Part shown: in pieces, positions 5,984-12,394 of the stretch
How positions within the stretch are numbered: the first letter of the stretch is position 1
How the letters are laid out: each line of letters begins with the position of its first letter
Source of the DNA: Bdellovibrionales bacterium
GTDB taxonomy: Bacteria; Bdellovibrionota; Bacteriovoracia; Bacteriovoracales; Bacteriovoracaceae
DNA length: 14,080 nucleotides
Direction: 5' to 3'
Assembly (NCBI GenBank): GCA_005791855.1
Contig: SXUH01000338.1
Coordinates: 1 to 14,080 of the forward strand
The notes under the pieces: model-generated
Told to the model about the DNA's origin: nothing
Seen by the model: the letters and a program-made list of their open reading frames with translations, nothing else
Databases searched by the model: none
Translations under genes and position numbers: made by a program

Positions 5984-7298
5984 ACGCTTCCCGGGCCCAG
6001 GCCTTGAACCTCTCTCCTCGATCGACGTAGTTCTTGAACTGATCGAACGACGGGAAGGCCGGGGAGAAAACTAGATTCCCCTGTAGCTTCCGTTCCTTCG
6101 CCGCTTCGAACACCTTCCGGAGCTCCCCGCTCTTCACCACTGAAAAATGCCCCGCGAGCTCGTCGTAGAGCCGCTCGGTCACCTCTCCGATGACGAAGAT
6201 CTCCGTGATCTTCCCCTGGTAGGGCAGGAGGTCCGGGAGGAGCCGGTCGGCCTCGCTCCGGAGCTTCCCTCCGAGGACGAGGTAGAGGGGCTCCGGGGAG
6301 TCTTTAAACGCCTTTATCGCCGTCATCGTCGCAAGGCTGTTGGTGGACTTGGCGTCGTTGTAGATCGAAAGCCCCTCGTGCCGGAGGACGAACTCCAGCC
6401 GGTGGGCCACGCCCTTGAAGGAATCGATGAACCGCTGGAAGACCTGCGGGAGCTCCGGGATCTTTAGGAGTTCGAGCACCCGGTAGGTGGCGTAGAAGTT
6501 GGCTTCGTTATGCTCGCCCTTGACGAGGGCCCTGCGGAAGTCGAACCGCCGGAGGAAGTCCTCCGGGAGCTTCCCCTTGGTGAAGTAGGACTTCCGCGCC
6601 GGATGGTCCGCGATCTCCGACAGGAAGTCGTTCTCCGTTCCCAGGATCAGGTCGTCGCCCGCGTCCATGTTGCGGAGGAGGCGGAACTTCGCCCGGGCGT
6701 AGTCGATCACCTTCTCGTAGCGCTCCGAGTGGTTCGGGAAGATGTTCAGGATGAGTCCGATCCGCGGATGAAACTCCCGGATGGTCTCCAGCTGGAAGCT
6801 CGAGACCTCGATCACGGCGTAGTCGACCTCCTCCTCGCTGAGGGCCAGGTCACAGTACGGGACGCCGATGTTGCCGCCGCAGAAGACCCGCTTCCCGGCC
6901 AGCCGCAGGCACTCGTCGATCATGGTGGTGGTGGTGGTCTTCCCGTTGGTTCCGGTGATGGCGACGACGGGGACGTGTTTCGTGAACTGGTAGGCGAACT
7001 CGATCTCGGAGACGAGGTCGACCTTCAGGGCCAGGGCTTCGCGGAGGCACGGGTGGGTCGTCGGGATCCCCGGGGAGAGGACGATGAGGTCCATGTCCTT
7101 GAACCGACCGGCGAACTCCTCTTCGGAAAAACAGGATTCTACCCCGATCAGCGGGGCCAGGCCCTCGTCGGCGTACCACTTCGAGACCTCGCCCTTGTTC
7201 ACGCAGAAGGCCCGCATCCCTTTCCGCAGGGCGAGCCGCAGGGCCGACTTCCCCGACTTCCCCATCCCGAAGATCGCTACGGTGTTTATCTTGTTCAT
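5967..7298 (-). CDS. murD: UDP-N-acetylmuramoyl-L-alanine--D-glutamate ligase
   Basis: This cytosolic enzyme adds D-glutamate to UDP-MurNAc-L-Ala with ATP in peptidoglycan precursor synthesis. The 443-residue length matches the family. An N-terminal Rossmann-like domain begins 'VAIFGMGKSGKSA'. The central ATPase domain has the P-loop 'AITGTNGKTTTTT' (K120), 'GNIGVPY', 'VIEVSSFQLE', 'NIFPNHSERY' carrying the Mg-binding histidine, and K204 in 'ARAKFRLLRN', the position of the carbamylated lysine. The C-terminal domain shows 'YNDAKSTNSLAT', the family D-[SA]-K-[AS]-T-N motif. The gene stands alone rather than in a cell-wall and division cluster. An AAGGG stands about 11 bases before the ATG. The start is only 21 bases from the divergent methyltransferase start. 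Confidence 0.94.
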   Translation of the reverse strand: MNKINTVAIFGMGKSGKSALRLALRKGMRAFCVNKGEVSKWYADEGLAPLIGVESCFSEEEFAGRFKDMDLIVLSPGIPTTHPCLREALALKVDLVSEIEFAYQFTKHVPVVAITGTNGKTTTTTMIDECLRLAGKRVFCGGNIGVPYCDLALSEEEVDYAVIEVSSFQLETIREFHPRIGLILNIFPNHSERYEKVIDYARAKFRLLRNMDAGDDLILGTENDFLSEIADHPARKSYFTKGKLPEDFLRRFDFRRALVKGEHNEANFYATYRVLELLKIPELPQVFQRFIDSFKGVAHRLEFVLRHEGLSIYNDAKSTNSLATMTAIKAFKDSPEPLYLVLGGKLRSEADRLLPDLLPYQGKITEIFVIGEVTERLYDELAGHFSVVKSGELRKVFEAAKERKLQGNLVFSPAFPSFDQFKNYVDRGERFKAWAREAFSGPR

Positions 7299-7319
7299 AA
7301 GCTATGGTATCCCTTGCTG

Positions 7320-8582
7320 ATGAATCTTCGTCAGCGGTTCCTGGAAATTTCCGAGTTCATCCGACCATACCAAAAAATCTGGCAAAACGAAATCATGCTC
7401 AACTACCCGGAGACCTTTGACGGCTACCCCCCGGAGTGGATCGCCGCGCTGGCGAAGGTGACGGACAAGGAGACCCTGATCCGCATCGAGAAGAAGGAGG
7501 ACTGGTCCGCCATCGACCTGCCCGCGCTCCGGGAGTTCCACCGGCGGCTCGAGGAACTGAGTGCTCTCCCGAAGGCGGAGGACCTCCCCGAGCTCCCGCA
7601 GGATTCGTTCACCTTCCTGTACATGATCCCGAAGAAGCAGCACGAGATCAGGAACCTCGCCCCGGCGGTCAATGCGTTCTACCACCGGGCGAACCACCGG
7701 AAGATCATCGACATCGGGGGCGGCATTGGCCTCCTCGCCCAGACGCTCTCGAACCAGTACAAGCTGCCGGTGACCTCCGTCGACATGGACCCGCGGATGC
7801 AGCTCACCGGTGCGGAGAGGAACAGGAAGAACAGGAAGGACCCGACCCACCTGGTGGAGTACCGGAACCTCAAGGTCGACCGCCACTGCGAGGACTTCCA
7901 GGCCCTCCTCACACCCGACTCATTGACCCTGGGCCTGCACACCTGCGGCAGCCTCGCCGTCGACCAGATCCGCCTGAGCTCCGCCAGGATGGTCCGGGGG
8001 ATCATGAGCCTCGGCTGCTGTTACCATAAGCTCGAGTTCGATCCGCAGAACCAGAACATCTCCAGCTTCGCCCGGGAGCACTCTCCGCTCACCTTGAGCC
8101 GCTACGCCCTCACCCTCGCGTCCCGCGCGCACCGGAAGCTCGACGGGAAGGACTTCGACCTCAAGACCAAGGTGAAGGCCTACCGCTACGCCATCCACTT
8201 CCTCCTCCACGACGTCCACTCCCGGCGGGGCATCGTCCCCCTGGGCAACTCTTCCCCCAAGCTCTACGACGAGTCCTTCGGGACCTACGCCCTGGAGCAG
8301 CTCAAGCGCCTCGGCCTCGCCTCCGGGCACACCAAGGAGGAGCTGGACCGGTACTACCAGGATCCGGACCGGCAGGAGCTCCTATGGAGGATGATCAGCT
8401 CGGGGATCGTCCGCAACGCCTTCGGGAGGCTCCTCGAGCTCTACATCCTCCTCGACCGGGCCATCTTCCTCGAGGAACAGGGTTACGAAGTCTCCGTCCA
8501 GGAGCTCTTCGATGAAGAAGTGTCCCCGAGGAACGTCTGCATCACCGCCGGAAGGAAAAGCTCGGGCTTCGCCGCGGAATAA
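7320..8582 (+). CDS. METTL25/RRNAD1-type SAM-dependent methyltransferase
   Basis: The product has 420 residues from the ATG at 7320. A longer open frame runs upstream, but that part lies antisense to murD and its peptide is low-complexity shadow sequence. Residues 102-110 read 'MIPKKQHEI', like the 'M[SN]xKKxHE' box of METTL25 and RRNAD1 proteins. 'IIDIGGGIGLLAQTL' (D131, G133-G137) is SAM motif I, followed by 'VTSVDMDPRM'. 'LHTCGSLA' (H207, C209) and 'LGCCYHKL' (C233, C234, Y235, H236) are further hallmarks of that family. The N-terminal 'FLEISEFIRPYQ...YPPEWIAAL' also fits. The family is mainly described in eukaryotes and its substrate is poorly known; rRNA or protein would be a guess. No Shine-Dalgarno precedes the start, so the message may be leaderless. 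Confidence 0.85.
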   Translation: MNLRQRFLEISEFIRPYQKIWQNEIMLNYPETFDGYPPEWIAALAKVTDKETLIRIEKKEDWSAIDLPALREFHRRLEELSALPKAEDLPELPQDSFTFLYMIPKKQHEIRNLAPAVNAFYHRANHRKIIDIGGGIGLLAQTLSNQYKLPVTSVDMDPRMQLTGAERNRKNRKDPTHLVEYRNLKVDRHCEDFQALLTPDSLTLGLHTCGSLAVDQIRLSSARMVRGIMSLGCCYHKLEFDPQNQNISSFAREHSPLTLSRYALTLASRAHRKLDGKDFDLKTKVKAYRYAIHFLLHDVHSRRGIVPLGNSSPKLYDESFGTYALEQLKRLGLASGHTKEELDRYYQDPDRQELLWRMISSGIVRNAFGRLLELYILLDRAIFLEEQGYEVSVQELFDEEVSPRNVCITAGRKSSGFAAE

Positions 8583-8655
8583 TCTTGTGCCTTCTTTAAG
8601 ATGCGGCCTCCGGACCCCGCCTTTAGATTTAAGGAAACAACAAAAAGGAGCTCCC

Positions 8656-9105
8656 ATGTTCACCAAGGGCTTCGCCGCAGTCACCGCCTCCCTCTTCTCC
8701 CTCTCCGCCCTCGCGGCGGATGACCTCCTCCTCCGGAAGACGTACAGCCACGTGTTGTCCGGGCCACAGAAGTCCCGGGTCTACGCCAAGACCTGCGAGT
8801 ACTTCGACGACCACATGAGCGTGACGGTTTCCACGGGAGACGAATCGTCGACGAGGGTCGAACCGGCGAACTACGAAGTCCCGGTCCTCCGCTCGCTGAT
8901 CGACGGGGCTTCCCGGGAGAAGGTGGTGAAGGAAGTCAACCGCACCTGCGGGATGTCCAGCACGTTCCACCTTGCCTTCCTGGACGGGAACGACCTCCTC
9001 ATCGAGGAACTGGTGGAGTGCAACTCCCACGGCGCGATCCGGAAGGGCGCGGCGACCCAGGAGCTCGTCCGGTTCATGCATCGAACCTGTCCCGATTTCA
9101 AGTAG
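8656..9105 (+). CDS. Secreted or periplasmic protein with four cysteines, unknown function
   Basis: The protein has 149 residues. The ATG at 8656 has AAGGAG 5 bases upstream, which decides this start over a longer open frame that overlaps the methyltransferase gene. Residues 1-21 (MFTKGFAAVTASLFSLSALA then A) form a typical Sec signal peptide with cleavage near LAA/DD. The mature part has four cysteines, C47, C98, C122 and C145, with the last three in 'RTCGMSS', 'VECNSHG' and 'RTCPDF'. These could pair as two disulfides in the periplasm. No known domain is recognised. It ends 12 bases before the convergent speD gene, and no hairpin terminator is visible between them. Confidence 0.78.
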   Translation: MFTKGFAAVTASLFSLSALAADDLLLRKTYSHVLSGPQKSRVYAKTCEYFDDHMSVTVSTGDESSTRVEPANYEVPVLRSLIDGASREKVVKEVNRTCGMSSTFHLAFLDGNDLLIEELVECNSHGAIRKGAATQELVRFMHRTCPDFK

Positions 9106-9117
9106 GAGAGCGGCGAC

Positions 9118-9900
9118 CTAGTTCAGGTGGAAGACTTCCCGCATCTCCTTGTCGAGGAGACTCATCTTGTGGTCGATCTCTTTGTGGTTCTTGTCGTTCG
9201 GGTCTAGGAGGTAGTTCTCCGGGCCCATCGGCTTGACCATGAGCTTGGTCTGCCAGATGTTGTCTCGGGCGATGTTGATGTCCTGGCGGTAGAGGTACTT
9301 CTCGAGCGTTTCCTTCTTGATGAAGTCCTGGATCGAGTTGAAGTAGTGGTCGTTGTAGATCTTGCTTCCGTTCGCGAGCCGGGTGTACCCGCGGACCACG
9401 TAGTCGATGTAGACCACGTCGCACTCGAAGACCTCGAACATGTAGTTGAGGGCGTTGAGCGGGATGATGTCTCCGCAGGTGGCGACGTCCAGGTCGAGGC
9501 GGAAGGTGCAGATCCCCTCCGGGTCGGAGGCGTCCGGGTACGTGTGCGTGGTGATGTGGGACTTATCCAGGTGCATCTTCACGGAGGCGGACGCGGTGGC
9601 GGTGGCCGCCGTCTCTTCCCACTTCCCGCCCTTGATGTCCGACATGAGGGTCATGGTGGACGCCCCGACCGGATCGTAGTCCTGGATGGACTCGTTCAGG
9701 ATGTTCGCTTCGATGATCTTGCAGATGTTCCGGGCGATGTCCCGGATGTTGGCCGCGCAGTACTTGGTGTGGATGTAGTTGATGTATTCCTGCTTCTGCT
9801 TTTCGTTCATGGCGATACAAAAATCGTAGAAGTTGAACGATAGGATTTTTGTAAGGTTATTGAAGCCCGAGAGCTTAATGGTTTCCTGCATGTTACTCAT
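9118..9900 (-). CDS. speD: S-adenosylmethionine decarboxylase proenzyme, class 1A
   Basis: This enzyme supplies decarboxylated SAM as aminopropyl donor for spermidine synthesis. The 260-residue protein aligns by eye with E. coli SpeD (264 residues) along its whole length: 'KLSGFNNLTKILSF', 'IIEANILN', 'QDYDPVGAS', 'HLDKSHITTHTYP', 'ATCGDIIPLNALNYM', 'IDYVVRGYTR' and 'KEMREVF'. The proenzyme should cleave itself between K113 and S114, turning S114 into the pyruvoyl cofactor. C142 in 'ATCGD' is the expected catalytic cysteine. The start at 9900 has GAGG about 9 bases upstream; an ATG three codons later is the alternative. It is transcribed alone from the promoter at 9940-9968. No spermidine synthase gene is in the window. 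Confidence 0.96.
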   Translation of the reverse strand: MSNMQETIKLSGFNNLTKILSFNFYDFCIAMNEKQKQEYINYIHTKYCAANIRDIARNICKIIEANILNESIQDYDPVGASTMTLMSDIKGGKWEETAATATASASVKMHLDKSHITTHTYPDASDPEGICTFRLDLDVATCGDIIPLNALNYMFEVFECDVVYIDYVVRGYTRLANGSKIYNDHYFNSIQDFIKKETLEKYLYRQDINIARDNIWQTKLMVKPMGPENYLLDPNDKNHKEIDHKMSLLDKEMREVFHLN

Positions 9901-9939
9901 GGAAAAGCCTCTTCAAGGAAATTAGGAATTTAAAACTTT

Positions 9940-9968
9940 GTTATAGGGAAACATCAGGTGATTGACAA
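9940..9968 (-). promoter_or_regulatory. Sigma-70-type promoter of speD
   Basis: On the minus strand TTGTCA (9963-9968) and TATAAC (9940-9945) are separated by exactly 17 bases. Each differs from consensus at one position. Transcription would start near 9933, giving a leader of about 33 bases before the speD ATG at 9900. The box lies just downstream of the mdh terminator, so speD looks like a separate transcription unit. Confidence 0.72.
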
Positions 9969-10003
9969 GGAAAAAGGGCCCAAAGCGTTAAAACTTCAGG
10001 CCC
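9969..10003 (-). terminator. Intrinsic terminator of mdh
   Basis: Read on the minus strand, GGGCCTGAAG (10003-9994) pairs with CTTTGGGCCC (9985-9976) over ten positions, with two G-U pairs and an 8-base loop. A run of five T (9975-9971) follows directly. It lies 15 bases after the mdh stop codon. On the plus strand two pairs become mismatches and there is no T tail, so it acts in the mdh direction only. Confidence 0.85.
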
Positions 10004-10018
10004 CCTATATTGTTAGAA

Positions 10019-11008
10019 TTAGATAAGGCCTAAAGACTTAACCGCGTCTCTTTCGCCACGAAGCTCTTCAAGGGTCAGACGGAACTTTTCCTGACCGAAA
10101 TCATTATGTTTGATCCCTTCGACGACTTTCACTTTCCCGCCTTCGGTCCGGCACGGGTAGGAGAAGATCAGGCCCTTGTCCACGCCGTACTCGCCGTTAG
10201 AGGAGAGGCACATGGAGTACGTGTCTCCGGTGTTGGTGTTGGTCACGAGGTTGCGGATCCCGTCGACGACGGCGTTGGCAGCGGAAGCCGCGGAGGACGC
10301 GCCCCGGGCCTTGATGATCGCAGCACCTCTCTGCTGGACCGTCTTGATGAAGTCCCCCTTGAGCCACTCGGAATCACTGATCACGTCGGTCACGGCCTTG
10401 CCGTTGATCTTGGTGTTGTAGAAGTCCGGATACTGAGTCGCGGAGTGGTTCCCCCAGATGGTCATGTTCTTGATCGCCGTCACGTCGACGCCGGCTTTCT
10501 GTGCGAGCTGGGTCTTCGCGCGGTTCTCATCGAGGGAGGTCATGGCGAAGAACCGGTCAGCCGGGATGCCCTTGGCGTTGTTCATGGCGATCAAAGCGTT
10601 GGTGTTGCACGGGTTCCCGACCACGAAGACGCGGACGTCGGAGGCCGCGCTCTTCTCGACGGCCTTCGCCTGAGCGGTGAAGATCCCGCCGTTGATCTTG
10701 AGGAGGTCCGCTCGCTCCATCCCCTCTTTCCGCGGAACGGATCCCACGCAGATGACCCAGTTCGCGTCTTTGAAGGCGGTGTTGAGGTCGGAGGTCAGGA
10801 CGATGTTCTTGAGCATCGGGAAGGCGCAGTCTTCGAGCTCCATGGCCACACCTTTGAGCGCGGGGAGCGCGGCTTCGAGCTCGAGGAGCTGGAGCTCGAC
10901 TTCCGTTTCGGCGCCGAACATCTGTCCGGAAGCGATCCTGAAAAGCAGGGCGTAGCCGATCTGGCCAGCGGCGCCTGTGACAGCAACTTTAACTCTATTC
11001 TTAGCCAC
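10019..11008 (-). CDS. mdh: Malate dehydrogenase (NAD-dependent, cytosolic-type)
   Basis: This enzyme interconverts malate and oxaloacetate in the TCA cycle. I place the start at the GTG at 11008, which gives [20 protein letters not shown] and 329 residues, because GGAGG (11014-11018) stands 5 bases before it. The upstream in-frame GTG would put the ribosome binding site inside the gene. '[21 protein letters not shown]' is the NAD-binding start typical of the cytosolic-like bacterial branch. '[15 protein letters not shown]' carries the mobile-loop arginines, the first giving specificity for malate over lactate. '[10 protein letters not shown]' and '[13 protein letters not shown]' follow, with H188 as the catalytic base. 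The gene is monocistronic, with a promoter upstream and a hairpin terminator downstream. Confidence 0.95.
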   Translation of the reverse strand: MAKNRVKVAVTGAAGQIGYALLFRIASGQMFGAETEVELQLLELEAALPALKGVAMELEDCAFPMLKNIVLTSDLNTAFKDANWVICVGSVPRKEGMERADLLKINGGIFTAQAKAVEKSAASDVRVFVVGNPCNTNALIAMNNAKGIPADRFFAMTSLDENRAKTQLAQKAGVDVTAIKNMTIWGNHSATQYPDFYNTKINGKAVTDVISDSEWLKGDFIKTVQQRGAAIIKARGASSAASAANAVVDGIRNLVTNTNTGDTYSMCLSSNGEYGVDKGLIFSYPCRTEGGKVKVVEGIKHNDFGQEKFRLTLEELRGERDAVKSLGLI

Positions 11009-11043
11009 GAAAACCTCCACATCTAAATGTTGAAATGGCCTAG

Positions 11044-11072
11044 ATTATAGGAGAAACGATTTCCTTTCTCAC
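11044..11072 (-). promoter_or_regulatory. mdh promoter with a dyad in the spacer
   Basis: On the minus strand a perfect TATAAT (11044-11049) is preceded, after 17 bases, by GTGAGA (11067-11072), a weak -35 matching four of six positions. Between them GAGAAA (11051-11056) and TTTCTC (11065-11070) form a perfect 6-base inverted repeat around 8 bases. It also contains the smaller dyad GAAACGATTTC. A protein bound there would block polymerase, so regulation is possible but unproven. Confidence 0.62.
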
Positions 11073-11089
11073 GTTTTATTCGCTCCACC

Positions 11090-11119
11090 TAGACAAAATC
11101 TTTGCGTGAAGCATAGTAT
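11090..11119 (+). promoter_or_regulatory. Probable promoter of the RGG/Q-rich protein gene
   Basis: TAGACA (11090-11095) and TAGTAT (11114-11119) are 18 bases apart on the plus strand, each with two mismatches or fewer from consensus. A leader of about 27 bases would precede the GTG start at 11153, and an AGGAG ribosome binding site at 11142-11146 fits. It diverges from the mdh promoter with about 20 bases between them. Confidence 0.45.
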
Positions 11120-11152
11120 TAAGACTCAAAAGAGTTCATCCAGGAGATCGCC

Positions 11153-11881
11153 GTGAGCGAATCGCAGAATAATTCAAGTCAAAGTGGCCAGGGCGGAGGC
11201 GGAAACCGTCGCCGGCGTAGCCGAGGTAACCGCGGGTCCGGACAGGGTCAAGGCCAGTCTGCTCAAGGGCAGGGACAAGGTCAGGGCCGGCGGGATCAAG
11301 GTGGAAACCAGGGTTCACGCCAGGGAGGCCGCGATCAGGGTTCCCGGCAAGGTGGGCCACGCCAAGGCGGACCTCGCCAAGGTAGCGGCCAGGGCTCCCG
11401 GGGTCGCGGTTCCCAGGAAGGCGGCGGTCGCAGTCGTTCCGGTCGTCGACGCTCGAGCGGCCGTCCGCTGACCTCCAACCAGGTCCTCGTGAAGTACGAC
11501 AACCTCCTGGAGCAACACCTCATCACCAGAAGAAAGTACTTCGAGTACTTCAACCGCGTGGACGAGCGCCAGCTCTACCGGCTCGAGAAGAACTTCTTCG
11601 ACAGCATCGAGCACCTCCGGCGGTTCGAAGCCAACCTCGAACCCTGGCAGCGAGAGACGCTCGAGAAGCGCAAGACCGAACGCTACCGGCTCGACGTCAC
11701 CTACTCCGGGAACCGGGGCCTCGACCCAAGCACCGCGGCCACCGTCGAAGTTTCACCGGAGGAAATCGAAGATCCGCACTTCAAGGATTCCCAGAAGGAA
11801 GCGTTCGAAGAGTACAAGGACGACACGGAGGAATCCGTGGGATCCTACGAGGACTATCTTCGGATGAAAGGGTTAAACTAG
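11153..11881 (+). CDS. Arg/Gly/Gln/Ser-rich disordered protein with C-terminal helical domain
   Basis: The 242-residue product starts at a GTG with AGGAG 6 bases upstream. Residues about 10-105 are almost wholly R, G, Q and S, with repeated 'GQGQ', 'RQGG', 'PRQGG' and 'SRGRG' pieces and very few hydrophobics. This is an intrinsically disordered, strongly basic segment of RGG-box character, suited to RNA binding or condensation. From about 106 the sequence becomes ordered and helical: 'LTSNQVLVKYDNLLEQHLIT' then 'RRKYFEYFNRVDERQLYRLEKNF', continuing to 'RFEANLEPWQRETLEK'. An acidic tail (EEIEDPHF..EEYKDDTEESVGSYEDYLRMKG) ends it. The layout recalls alphaproteobacterial DUF4167 proteins, but I see no clear sequence match. 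The disordered part uses more GGT and CAA codons than neighbouring genes. Function unknown; a ribosome- or RNA-associated role is inference. Confidence 0.8.
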   Translation: MSESQNNSSQSGQGGGGNRRRRSRGNRGSGQGQGQSAQGQGQGQGRRDQGGNQGSRQGGRDQGSRQGGPRQGGPRQGSGQGSRGRGSQEGGGRSRSGRRRSSGRPLTSNQVLVKYDNLLEQHLITRRKYFEYFNRVDERQLYRLEKNFFDSIEHLRRFEANLEPWQRETLEKRKTERYRLDVTYSGNRGLDPSTAATVEVSPEEIEDPHFKDSQKEAFEEYKDDTEESVGSYEDYLRMKGLN

Positions 11882-11922
11882 GCGTTCCCAACTAGGCGTT
11901 CCCAACTAGGCGATCCTACTAG
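11876..11922. repeat. 14-base tandem repeat between two convergent stop codons
   Basis: The unit AACTAGGCGTTCCC occurs at 11876-11889 and exactly again at 11890-11903. A third copy at 11904-11917 differs at three places (GATCCT for GTTCCC), and ACTAG follows at 11918-11922. The first unit contains the TAG stop of the RGG/Q-rich gene. The final CTA is the stop of the convergent regulator gene. Because 14 is not a multiple of three, the TAGs at 11879, 11893 and 11907 fall in all three plus-strand frames. CTAG is its own complement, so the minus strand has the same property. It probably arose by slippage. Confidence 0.85.
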
Positions 11923-12263
11923 ATCCCGTCGGTGCCGGTGGCGGAGTACTGAGGAGCGATCGAAGCGGAAGCCTGGGCTTCCTTTTCTTTCTTCGACGGC
12001 TTGGTGTTGTAGAGGTAGTTGTTGAGGGTCTCTTCCTGGTCCTTCAGGATGGAAGCCTTGAGTTCTTCCGCGGAAATGTCCAGCACTTCGGAAACCTTCC
12101 GAAGCATCTTGAGGGGGATGTTACAGAGTGCGCGCTCGACGTTGGAGATGAACTGCCCGTTCTTGTACCCGAGCAGGTGAGAGAGCTCAGACTGCGAGTA
12201 ACCCTTCGGATGATTCATTCTCTTCGTACGAATAAGTTGAGCGATATTCTTAAAGCAGCGCAT
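11919..12263 (-). CDS. XRE-family helix-turn-helix transcriptional regulator
   Basis: The 114-residue protein begins MRCFKNIAQLIRTKRMNHPK. Residues about 5-68 form a Cro/C1-type five-helix DNA-binding domain: 'IAQLIRTKR' is helix 1, 'YSQSELSHLLGYKNGQFISNVERALCNIP' covers the turn and recognition helix, and 'LKMLRKVSEVLDIS' closes it. A helical stretch follows, then a low-complexity tail (KPSKKEKEAQASASIAPQYS). No ligand domain is visible. The start has GGAG 6 bases upstream. The gene diverges from the exonuclease gene with 131 bases between starts, so autoregulation or control of that gene is possible. Its stop lies in the tandem repeat shared with the convergent gene. Confidence 0.88.
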   Translation of the reverse strand: MRCFKNIAQLIRTKRMNHPKGYSQSELSHLLGYKNGQFISNVERALCNIPLKMLRKVSEVLDISAEELKASILKDQEETLNNYLYNTKPSKKEKEAQASASIAPQYSATGTDGI

Positions 12264-12301
12264 GTGGTCTCCGTCAGGGTTGGGGCGAGATTGAAAATAA
12301 T

Positions 12302-12347
12302 AGTCATTTTTTATAGAAAGTCATTCACCATTCAAAAAAAAATGATT
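12302..12347. promoter_or_regulatory. AT-rich divergent promoter region of the XRE regulator and exonuclease genes
   Basis: This is the AT-rich core of the 131-base gap. AGTCATT occurs twice, at 12302-12308 and 12319-12325, 17 bases apart, and AATGATT at 12341-12347 is nearly its inverse. Seventeen-base periodicity places the two copies on roughly similar faces of the helix, as expected for operator sites. A minus-strand TATAAA at 12310-12315 could be the regulator's -10, with only a poor -35. Assignment of sites to a protein is inference. Confidence 0.32.
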
Positions 12348-12394
12348 ATTCATCTTACCAGTCTTTGTGGTCGGAACTAACTGGGAAAAATTTT

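Noticed and set aside
6510..7319. 270-codon N-terminal extension of the methyltransferase frame
   Set aside because: It runs antisense through murD and encodes shadow sequence. The METTL25-like homology begins at the ATG at 7320.
9976..10003. Terminator acting on the plus strand
   Set aside because: On plus two central pairs become C-A and A-C mismatches and no T run follows. The geometry fits the minus strand and mdh only.
11009..11020. Upstream GTG at 11020 as the start of mdh
   Set aside because: The GGAGG site at 11014-11018 would lie inside the gene. The GTG at 11008, 5 bases after it, gives the usual '[18 protein letters not shown]' opening.
11184..11471. Alternative-frame open reading frame and CRISPR-like short repeats in the Gly/Gln-rich coding segment
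   Set aside because: The repeats are irregular codon repeats of an R/G/Q/S protein, with no constant repeat length or spacers. The alternative frame is an effect of the same composition.
11876..11922. Phage or integron attachment site
   Set aside because: There is no integrase, no tRNA end and no matching distant copy in the window. Simple tandem slippage explains the pattern better.
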